This document shows positions 1-5,354 of a stretch of 6,167 nucleotides of DNA, one piece after another. The stretch lies in assembly GCA_012719015.1 (NCBI GenBank), contig JAAYBE010000158.1:1-6167 (forward strand), written 5' to 3'. Positions within the stretch are counted from its first letter, which is position 1. Each line of letters starts with the position of its first letter. The notes beneath the pieces were generated by a model, which ran no database searches, was not told the origin of the DNA, and saw only the letters and a program-made list of their open reading frames with translations. Position numbers and translations under genes: made by a program. The stretch comes from Actinomycetota bacterium (GTDB taxonomy: Bacteria; Actinomycetota; Thermoleophilia; UBA2241).

Positions 1-378
1 GACTTCTTCAATTCCTATCCACCTCAAGGCAATGTGTGGACGCGAGTCACGAACCACCGTTGCTCCGCTGCTCCGACTGAGGATGATCGCTGGTCTGGTG
101 GCTACGTAGTTTTCTACCACCACTCGGTGGACAATCGTCCGGATGGAGCTTGCGCGTTCGATTACTATCACACAGGGATGATCTATGGACGACATGTGCG
201 CAGTTGGTATGGAAGCATGCCGTATGGCACGTGTAAAGTTGAGCGTACCTCCGGCGAGGTGTATCGAGATCCCAATCTGATCAATCTCAAAGACAAATTC
301 CCCAATGTAGGGGGACAGCCTCATCCGACCCGCAAGAAGAATTTCGTTCAGGTCAACACGCTTGTGTATGATCCGTGA
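1..378 (+). CDS. C-terminal part of an unrecognised protein (5' end outside window)
   Basis: The reading frame is open from the first base of the window to a TGA at 376-378, giving 125 residues. A GTG at 34 could be read as a start, but the frame continues upstream with ordinary coding sequence (DFFNSYPPQGN) and no Shine-Dalgarno sequence precedes that GTG, so it is more likely an internal valine of a longer protein. The visible part is rich in Tyr, His, Trp and Gly, has three cysteines (in the motifs HRCSAA, GACAF and GTCKV), shows no hydrophobic membrane segment, and ends in a basic stretch (PTRKKNF). I do not recognise a family. The aromatic- and cysteine-containing composition would suit an extracytoplasmic protein, but that is a guess. 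Sample lines I counted are about 47-57% G+C, well below the operon to the right, which may mean the gene was acquired horizontally. That it is a real gene is moderately supported by the long frame and protein-like composition. Confidence 0.55.
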   Translation, partial: DFFNSYPPQGNVWTRVTNHRCSAAPTEDDRWSGGYVVFYHHSVDNRPDGACAFDYYHTGMIYGRHVRSWYGSMPYGTCKVERTSGEVYRDPNLINLKDKFPNVGGQPHPTRKKNFVQVNTLVYDP

Positions 379-441
379 AGATCGGGTGGTGATCCGGGAG
401 CGGAGACGATGTCCATGGTCGGTACGTGGATATGTGAGTGG

Positions 442-447
442 AGGAGG
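442..447 (+). promoter_or_regulatory. Shine-Dalgarno sequence that decides the start of the 456-1271 gene
   Basis: AGGAGG at 442-447, followed by TG, matches the anti-Shine-Dalgarno sequence almost perfectly and lies 8 bases before the GTG at 456. The GTG at 438 opens the same frame six codons earlier, but it sits immediately in front of this ribosome binding site and would leave the site inside the coding region. The start at 456 is therefore preferred. Confidence 0.8.
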
Positions 448-455
448 TGGTCCTC

Positions 456-1271
456 GTGACGAGACGTCCCTGGCTTAGAGGGCGGTCGGCTGTGACGGTA
501 TTGGCAGTGGTCGCGGTGGCGGTGGTGGCTGCAGCCGCCCTCGCGTTCGCGTCACAGAGCTCGGCCGATCGCGACGAAAAGGAGATCAAGTCGCTCATTC
601 GCGCTTATGAGGCTACCGAGGCGGAGATGTCGCAACTCCCGCAGAGTGCCGTCCGCCAAGTTGAGGAACGCTTGGCTGCCTTGCCGGCTGTGTCAAGCCG
701 TACCGGGCGAGGTCAAGACGTTTCTCCGGTGGCGATCCTGCCGGAGGCGGTGCGTCAGGAGATCGACCGGCGGGTGGAGGCCTGCGACGCCGAGTTCTGT
801 TCGTCGAGTTGGCGGGCGAGACACGTGAACGATGTAGCGATGTCGGACGTGATCGAATCCGGGTTGTACAACAACGCAGAGCCGGATTCGCTGCTCGACG
901 GGCGCTACATCACCGAGGTCCTCTCCGTGAACGTGATGCGCAACGACGGTCAGGCGGCCTTGGCGTGGGCGTATTCGTGGACGGGGCCGGACAGCGCCGG
1001 CGTTCCGGGCGGCCAGTCGTGGGTCATTCAGGAGTATCGGCTTGTCCGCGAAGACGGTGCTTGGAAACTGGACGCGCGGACTCCCTTGGTGACAGCGGCG
1101 GCCGAGACGGATGACGAGGGAGCGCCGTTGTCGTGGGGTCCGGATGCTCCCCATGACTCCCTTGCCGACGCCGAGCAGGAAAGCGCCTCGGCGCTCTACA
1201 GTGACCAAGTCATACCCAGGGAGCAGCTCCAAGCTCTCGTGGATGCAGCCGAGGAACGGTTGCAACCGTAG
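456..1271 (+). CDS. Exported or membrane-anchored protein of unknown function, possible NTF2-like domain
   Basis: The product is 271 residues from GTG456 (277 if GTG438 is used). The N-terminus is basic (RR at 3-4, R8, R10). It is followed by one hydrophobic segment of Ala, Val and Leu at about residues 12-32 that ends in AFA, so it is either a signal peptide cleaved near residue 32 or a single membrane anchor with the rest of the protein outside. Residues about 36-110 are charged and look helical. Two cysteines close together (C110 and C115) could form a disulfide outside the cell. Residues about 148-211 alternate hydrophobic and polar residues and finish in WKLDAR after a DGA turn, which resembles the last strands of NTF2/SnoaL-like folds. 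This is a structural impression, not an identification. The C-terminal 60 residues are acidic and Ala/Gln rich. A 77-base gap separates it from the upstream gene, and a strong hairpin lies just after its stop, so it may be a single-gene unit. Confidence 0.75.
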   Translation: MTRRPWLRGRSAVTVLAVVAVAVVAAAALAFASQSSADRDEKEIKSLIRAYEATEAEMSQLPQSAVRQVEERLAALPAVSSRTGRGQDVSPVAILPEAVRQEIDRRVEACDAEFCSSSWRARHVNDVAMSDVIESGLYNNAEPDSLLDGRYITEVLSVNVMRNDGQAALAWAYSWTGPDSAGVPGGQSWVIQEYRLVREDGAWKLDARTPLVTAAAETDDEGAPLSWGPDAPHDSLADAEQESASALYSDQVIPREQLQALVDAAEERLQP

Positions 1272-1294
1272 TCCGACATCGACGGGATGGCCTC

Positions 1295-1328
1295 AGTCGC
1301 CAGCGTCGCAGCAGCGGCGCTGGCGATT
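1295..1328 (+). terminator. Strong hairpin, probable intrinsic terminator after the 456-1271 gene
   Basis: Bases 1295-1309 pair with 1314-1328 as a 15-bp stem with a 4-base loop (AGCA, 1310-1313). All pairs are Watson-Crick except two G-T wobbles (1296/1327 and 1306/1317), and the core TCGCCAGCG/CGCTGGCGA is a perfect 9-bp inverted repeat. It begins 23 bases after the stop at 1271. Only a short T run (ATTTC, partly inside the stem) follows it, as is common for terminators in high-GC bacteria. It lies in the 133-base gap between two convergent genes and could also stop transcription arriving from the minus-strand gene, although there is no T run in that direction. Confidence 0.65.
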
Positions 1329-1404
1329 TCGCCTCCTTGGTGGCATGAGTGCGGCCACCGGCTCGGCCGGAGCCTAGGGAGTATGGCTGTCGCGACTCCG
1401 CTCC

Positions 1405-2403
1405 TCAGCGAGTCGCCGCCAACGGTAGCGTTTCGCCGACGGCGACGGGCAGCGGCGCGTCGGGCAGGGCCTCGGCGCGCGCGGCGGCGAGGACGTCCTC
1501 GATGTCGCGCAAGGTGGGGAACGAGGCGGCGCCGGTGGCCAGGGTCTGGCGGCGTCCGGCGATGAGGGTGCCGCTCACCTCGCGGGAGAGGCTCGCGGCG
1601 GCCTCACGGGCTTCGGCGAGCGAGAGGCCCGGGAGGACCAGCACGATCCCGTCCGGACACACACGGAAGGCCCGTCCGTCGCGGCCGGCGTGGCGCTCGG
1701 CACGCCGGGCGACGCCGCGGGCCAGCGCCTCGCTGTCCTGGACGCCGAGGAAGTCGCGGCTGTCTCCGAAGTGCTCCAGCCGCAGGTAGACCACGCTGCA
1801 CGGCTGGTGCTGCTCCAGGGCGCTCGCCGCGGCCTGCTCGAGGAAGCCGGGAAGACGCACCGCGGTCCACAGTCCGGTGCCGGGGTCGACCTTGGCGACA
1901 TGAGCCTCCCGTCGGCGACGCTGCGCCGGACGTCGGCGCACGCGGGTCGCCGCCACGCAGCCGCCGGCGACGAGCAGCGCGATCCGGACGAGTGCGCCGC
2001 CCCGGCTGCCGCCGAGCGTGGGGTCGGCGATCGCCAGGATCACGGGCAGCAGCAGCGAGGGACCCACGAGGAACGGCCAGTGCTCGCGGGGCGCCCCCGC
2101 CACCTGGCCGAACGCGAGGAACGGTACCGCCGCCAGCAGCCAGCCGCCGGCGCCGCCCGTCACCGCCAGGGCGATGCCGAGACAGGCCCAGTCGAGGACC
2201 ACGAAGGTGTGCGCGAGCTCATCAGGGCGTGTGCTCGCGACGCGGATCGAGTACACGCTGAGCAGGACGCCGGCCATGGCCGGCGCCACCGCGGCGCGGT
2301 CGCCCAGCGCCGCCGCCAGCAGGGTGAAGCAGAGGAAGAAGAGGGTCCGGTAGCGCGCTCGCAGAAGGGCCGGGTCGGGGCGTCTGCGCGCGGGACGGCT
2401 CAC
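1405..2403 (-). CDS. Membrane protein with a degenerate GGDEF domain
   Basis: The product is 332 residues. It starts at a GTG (complement of 2401-2403). A TGA lies in frame directly before it, so the protein cannot start earlier. Only a weak purine-rich stretch precedes the start. After a basic N-terminus there are about six hydrophobic segments (roughly 19-34, 38-54, 66-83, 84-102, 110-125, 136-152), then an Arg-rich linker (155-166) that should face the cytoplasm. Residues about 171-312 follow the outline of a GGDEF domain: DPGTGLWTAV (173-182) corresponds to the usual DxLTGLxNR opening, and FRVCPDGIVLVLP (236-248) aligns with the aRyGGDEFavLLP strand. The signature is decayed: GGDEF reads CPDGI (239-243), losing both glycines and the catalytic Glu. 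The metal-binding stretch LDxDxF appears as LRLEHF. Diguanylate cyclase activity is therefore unlikely, and a sensory or binding role is more plausible. The gene is divergent from iorA across 160 bases and convergent with the gene to its left. Its membrane topology suggests it senses something at the cell surface, which is inference. Confidence 0.85.
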   Translation of the reverse strand: MSRPARRRPDPALLRARYRTLFFLCFTLLAAALGDRAAVAPAMAGVLLSVYSIRVASTRPDELAHTFVVLDWACLGIALAVTGGAGGWLLAAVPFLAFGQVAGAPREHWPFLVGPSLLLPVILAIADPTLGGSRGGALVRIALLVAGGCVAATRVRRRPAQRRRREAHVAKVDPGTGLWTAVRLPGFLEQAAASALEQHQPCSVVYLRLEHFGDSRDFLGVQDSEALARGVARRAERHAGRDGRAFRVCPDGIVLVLPGLSLAEAREAAASLSREVSGTLIAGRRQTLATGAASFPTLRDIEDVLAAARAEALPDAPLPVAVGETLPLAATR

Positions 2404-2438
2404 TCAGTGGCCGTCCGGCTCGTGTGAAGCGGGTGCAC

Positions 2439-2452
2439 TACGCGCATGCGCG
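2439..2452. repeat. 12-bp perfect palindrome in an alternating purine-pyrimidine tract, possible operator
   Basis: CGCGCATGCGCG at 2441-2452 is its own reverse complement. With the two bases before it, it forms 14 bases of strictly alternating pyrimidine and purine. It lies in the divergent region, 38 bases upstream of the GGDEF-protein start and about 70 bases upstream of the candidate iorA -35 element. A second, 10-bp palindrome (GCGGCGCCGC) follows at 2462-2471. Such sites can bind dimeric regulators, but short palindromes made of G and C arise often by chance in DNA this rich in G+C, so the assignment as an operator is tentative. Confidence 0.3.
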
Positions 2453-2521
2453 GGTATTCTCGCGGCGCCGCACGAATCCTTCCGGTCCGGGTCGGGGCGC
2501 CGGCGACACCCGATGCACAGG

Positions 2522-2552
2522 TTGGCGACCGCCGCGCCGCCTCGGCTAGAAT
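2522..2552 (+). promoter_or_regulatory. Candidate promoter for the ior operon, leaderless transcript
   Basis: TAGAAT at 2547-2552 fits the -10 consensus TAnnnT, and TTGGCG at 2522-2527 is a reasonable -35 element, with a rather long 19-base spacer. Transcription starting the usual 6-8 bases after the -10 would begin near 2558-2560, only 4-6 bases before the ATG at 2564. No Shine-Dalgarno sequence lies between the -10 and the ATG (the stretch is CGGCCTCCCCC, C-rich instead). The arrangement therefore suggests a leaderless or near-leaderless mRNA, which is common in actinobacteria. An alternative -10-like TATTCT at 2455-2460 has no matching -35 and would give a leader of about 100 bases. Confidence 0.5.
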
Positions 2553-2563
2553 CGGCCTCCCCC

Positions 2564-4351
2564 ATGGAACGTCAGCTCTTCTTCTCCGGGAATGAGGCGA
2601 TCGCTCACGGCGCCGTGCGCGCCGGTGCGGGCTTCGCCTGTGGGTATCCGGGGACGCCCTCCAGCGAGATCGTCGAGACGACCGCGAGGCTGAAGGGCAT
2701 CCGCAGCCAGTGGTGCGTGAACGAGAAGGTGGCGCTGGAGACCGCCGTCGGAGCCTCGCTCGCCGGCGTGCGCAGCATGGTCACCATGAAGCACGTCGGG
2801 CTCAACGTCGCTGCCGACCCCTTCATGACGCTCTCGCTCACCGGCGTCAACGCCGGCCTCGTGGTGGTCAGCGCCGACGACCCCGGCATGCACTCGTCGC
2901 AGAACGAGCAGGACAACCGGGCCTTCGCCAAGTTCGCCAAGGTCCCCATGCTCGAGCCGGCGGACAGCCAGGAGGCTTACGACTTCATGGCGGAGGCGTT
3001 CTCCCTCTCCGAGGAGTTCGACACCCCAGTGCTGCTGCGCACGACCACCCGCGTCTCCCACGGCCGCGGGCAGGTGCTGCCGCGCGTGCCGGTCGACGTG
3101 CCGCGGCGCGAGTACGCGCGGGACATCAGCAAGTACGTGATGGTCCCGCAGTTCGCGCGGCTGCGGAACCGGCTCGTGCTCGAGCGCCTGGAGAAGCTGC
3201 GGCGGCGCGCGGAGCAGAGCCCGCTCAACGTGCTGGAGGCGGGCACGTCGGACTTCGGCATCATCGCCTCGGGGGTCGCCTACACGTACGCCCGCGAGGC
3301 GTTCCCCAAAGCCTGGTTCCTGAAGCTCGGCATGTCGCACCCGTTGCCGTGCGCCAAGGTCGTCCGCCTGTACGAGCAGGTCTCGCGTGTCGCTGTGGTC
3401 GAGGAGTTGGACCCCTTCTTCGAAGAGCAGGTCCGCGCCCTCGGCCTCCCGGTCGTCGGCAAGGCGGCGATCCCCTGGGACGGCGAACTCGACCAGGAGG
3501 TCGTGTTCCGCGCTCTGGAGCCCTACCTGCTGCGCAAGCCGCCGCGGCGGCGCAGACCGGTCCTTCCGCCGGCGCCCAGATCGACGGATCCCCCCAAGCC
3601 GGCGCCCGGGCTGCCTGTGCGCCCGCCGGTGCTCTGCCCGGGCTGTTCGCACCGCTCGGTGTTCTCGGCGCTGCGCCGGCGCAGGTTGGCGCCCATGGGC
3701 GACATCGGCTGCTATACGCTCGGGGCGCTGCCGCCGCTGCTCGCCATGGACAGCTGCCTGTGCATGGGCGCCAGCATCGGCATGATGGCGGGCTTCAACG
3801 CGGCGCTCGGCGAGAAGGCGGCCGTCGGGGTGATCGGCGACTCCACCTTCTTCCACTCCGGTGTGACGCCGCTGATCGACGCCGTCTACAACGGCGTCGA
3901 GGGCATGGTCGTGATCCTCGACAACCGCACCACCGCGATGACCGGCCACCAGGGTCATCCCGGCAGCGGACTGCGCCCCGACCGGGAACAGGGCCCCTCC
4001 GTCGACATCCAGCGGTTGTGCGAAGGGATCGGCGTGCGCTGCGTCACCGTCGACGCCACCGACCACGCGGCGCTCGACGCCGCGGTGGCGGAGGAGGCCG
4101 GGGCCCCCGGGCTGGGCGTCATCGTCGCGCTCGCGCCGTGTGTGCTCACGAGCCGCGAGAAGGCGGGGGAGGTCGTGGTCGACGAGGACCGCTGCAACCT
4201 CTGCGGCCTGTGTCTCGACCTCGGGTGCCCCTCCATCGCACCCGGCGACGACGCCGTCTCCATCCTCGAGACGTGCACCGGGTGCGGCCTCTGCGTCGAG
4301 GTCTGCCGGCGCGGCGCGCTGAGCCTCGTCGAGGCGGGATCATGCCCCTGA
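2564..4351 (+). CDS. iorA: Indolepyruvate ferredoxin oxidoreductase, alpha subunit
   Basis: This is the large subunit of the enzyme that converts aryl pyruvates plus CoA to arylacetyl-CoA and CO2, reducing ferredoxin; it is oxygen-sensitive, cytoplasmic and in principle reversible. The product is 595 residues, normal for the family. In order it shows: an N-terminal pyrimidine-binding domain with GNEAIAHGA (9-17), YPGTPSSE (28-35) and NEKVALE (53-59), which carries the conserved Glu; a proline-rich linker (322-357); the TPP-binding domain with CPGCSHR (358-364), GDS (425-427) and N454, about 27 residues beyond it, and the HPG motif; and a C-terminal ferredoxin-like domain with CxxCxxCxxxxCP (C544, C547, C550, C555) and CxxCxxCxxxC (C571, C574, C577, C581), sufficient for two [4Fe-4S] clusters. 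All key residues are present. ATG2564 is preferred over ATG2513 because the family begins right before the LFFSGNEAI region and the -10 element lies between the two. Its last 10 bases overlap iorB. Confidence 0.95.
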   Translation: MERQLFFSGNEAIAHGAVRAGAGFACGYPGTPSSEIVETTARLKGIRSQWCVNEKVALETAVGASLAGVRSMVTMKHVGLNVAADPFMTLSLTGVNAGLVVVSADDPGMHSSQNEQDNRAFAKFAKVPMLEPADSQEAYDFMAEAFSLSEEFDTPVLLRTTTRVSHGRGQVLPRVPVDVPRREYARDISKYVMVPQFARLRNRLVLERLEKLRRRAEQSPLNVLEAGTSDFGIIASGVAYTYAREAFPKAWFLKLGMSHPLPCAKVVRLYEQVSRVAVVEELDPFFEEQVRALGLPVVGKAAIPWDGELDQEVVFRALEPYLLRKPPRRRRPVLPPAPRSTDPPKPAPGLPVRPPVLCPGCSHRSVFSALRRRRLAPMGDIGCYTLGALPPLLAMDSCLCMGASIGMMAGFNAALGEKAAVGVIGDSTFFHSGVTPLIDAVYNGVEGMVVILDNRTTAMTGHQGHPGSGLRPDREQGPSVDIQRLCEGIGVRCVTVDATDHAALDAAVAEEAGAPGLGVIVALAPCVLTSREKAGEVVVDEDRCNLCGLCLDLGCPSIAPGDDAVSILETCTGCGLCVEVCRRGALSLVEAGSCP

Positions 4352-4944
4352 ACGGCACCACCACCGTCTCGCTGGTCGGGGTCGGCGGCCAGGGCATCCT
4401 GCTCGGGGCCGCGATCCTCGCCGAGACCGCCTCGTTCGCCGGCCTCCAGGTCAAGGCGAGCGAGGTGAAGGGCATGGCGCAGCGGGGCGGCAGCGTGCTC
4501 AGCACGGTGCGCTTCGGCGCGCGCGTGTGGTCGCCGGTCGGCCCACGCGCCGACGTGGTCATCGCCACCGAGCTCCTCGAGGGCATCCGGGGTCTCGCCC
4601 TGCTGCGCCCGCAGGGGACGATGGTCTGTGCGACCAGCACGCGCGTCACGCCGGGCAGCGTGCTGCGTCGCGAGGAGGAGTATCCGGACGACCTCGCCGG
4701 CGAGGCGCGCCGGCGTCGTGTCCGGCTCGTGGAGGTGGACGCCGAGGGCCTGGCCCGTGCAGCGGGTACGTCGCGTGCCGTGAACGTCGCCCTGCTCGGC
4801 GCAGCCTCGGCCGTCCTGCCCTTCGATCCTCACCACTGGCGCGCCGGTCTGGAGGCCGTGCTGCCGGACAGGATCCTCGAGGTGAATCTGCGCGCGTTCG
4901 AGCTCGGGCGCGCTGTGGTCCCGACCCGGGAGGTCGAGTCGTGA
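4342..4944 (+). CDS. iorB: Indolepyruvate ferredoxin oxidoreductase, beta subunit
   Basis: This is the small subunit that partners IorA, corresponding to the gamma domain of pyruvate ferredoxin oxidoreductases, which helps bind CoA. The product is 200 residues, the usual length. It has the N-terminal glycine-rich GVGGQG (13-18), then the diagnostic SEVKGMAQRGGSV (40-52), and later the conserved RAVNVALLGA-type helix (NVALLGAAS) seen across the family. The start is ATG4342, which overlaps the last 10 bases of iorA. Only a weak purine stretch (GAGGCGGG) precedes it, so translation is probably coupled to iorA. A 4-base overlap joins it to the ACT-protein gene. No transmembrane or signal sequence is visible. 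It would have no activity without IorA, and its position directly after iorA matches the standard gene order. Confidence 0.95.
   Translation: MPLNGTTTVSLVGVGGQGILLGAAILAETASFAGLQVKASEVKGMAQRGGSVLSTVRFGARVWSPVGPRADVVIATELLEGIRGLALLRPQGTMVCATSTRVTPGSVLRREEEYPDDLAGEARRRRVRLVEVDAEGLARAAGTSRAVNVALLGAASAVLPFDPHHWRAGLEAVLPDRILEVNLRAFELGRAVVPTREVES
4928..4933 (+). promoter_or_regulatory. Shine-Dalgarno sequence that decides the start of the ACT-protein gene
   Basis: GGGAGG lies 7 bases before GTG4941, inside the end of iorB. It fixes the start at the GTG of the GTGA overlap rather than at any of the upstream codons of the same open frame, which belong to antiparallel or out-of-frame coding within iorB. 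Confidence 0.75.
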
Positions 4945-5354
4945 AGGTCAAACAGCTCACCGTGTTCCTCGAGAACCGGAGCGGGCGACTGGCCGAGGTG
5001 GCGGACATCCTCGGCCGGGCGGACATCAACATCCGCGGGTTCTCCACCACCGAGGCCGCCGAGTACGGCATCCTGCGGCTCATCCTCACCGACCCGGAGC
5101 GGGCGCGGGCGCTGCTGCACGACGCCGGCTTCACCACGCACTTCTCCGAGGTGCTGTGCGTGAAGGTCGAGGACGTCCCCGGAGGTCTCGCCGGCGTGCT
5201 CGCTCAGCTGGCGGGTGCGGGCGTCTCCATCGACTACCTCTACAGCATCTCGTTCTGGAACATCTGCTTCGCGGTGCGCGACATCGACCGTGCCGTCGAT
5301 CTGCTCAAGGACGAGGTGACGCTGCTCACCGACGAGGAGGTGCGGGGGCTGTGA
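4941..5354 (+). CDS. Tandem ACT-domain protein, likely amino-acid-binding regulator
   Basis: The product is 137 residues and consists of two ACT domains with nothing else. The first covers about residues 3-67, with the typical turn RSGRLAEVADIL (13-24) followed by DINIRGFS (28-35). The second covers about 71-134, with VPGGLAGVLAQL (79-90) and GVSIDYLYS (94-102). Both keep the conserved glycine (G15, G81 or G82) at the start of the first helix, where ACT domains contact amino acid ligands. There is no catalytic, DNA-binding or membrane segment. Established knowledge: ACT domains usually bind small ligands, most often amino acids, and regulate enzymes by dimerising. Inference: placed between iorB and paaK with 4-base overlaps on both sides, this protein probably senses an aromatic amino acid or a related metabolite and controls IOR, PaaK or transcription. 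Start GTG4941 is supported by GGGAGG 7 bases upstream. The exact ligand and target cannot be told from sequence. Confidence 0.9.
   Translation: MKVKQLTVFLENRSGRLAEVADILGRADINIRGFSTTEAAEYGILRLILTDPERARALLHDAGFTTHFSEVLCVKVEDVPGGLAGVLAQLAGAGVSIDYLYSISFWNICFAVRDIDRAVDLLKDEVTLLTDEEVRGL

Noticed and set aside
34..378. GTG at 34 as the true start of the first gene
   Set aside because: The frame is open to the window edge with protein-like sequence and there is no ribosome binding site before 34, so it is treated as internal.
379..437. Promoter for the 456-1271 gene
   Set aside because: No convincing pair of -35 and -10 elements could be found in this short gap. The gene may be read through from upstream or use an unfamiliar promoter.
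1352..1374. Short inverted repeats (CGGCC/GGCCG and GGCTC/GAGCC) as a terminator for the minus-strand gene
   Set aside because: The stems are only 5 bp, mutually exclusive, and have no T run in the minus direction. The hairpin at 1295-1328 is much stronger.
1690..2427. 245-residue plus-strand frame opposite the GGDEF-type gene
   Set aside because: The minus-strand product shows ordered membrane helices and a recognisable domain outline, while this one is charged low complexity without any motif.
2546..4066. 506-residue open frame on the minus strand across iorA
   Set aside because: It is antisense to a gene with complete family motifs. Its product is His/Arg/Gly-rich low complexity, as expected for a shadow frame in high-GC DNA.
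2710..4341. Long plus-strand frame inside iorA that runs on into iorB, giving an apparent 744-residue protein
   Set aside because: The part before 4342 is Arg/Ala-rich nonsense in the wrong frame of iorA. Only the last 200 residues, from ATG4342, are the real IorB.
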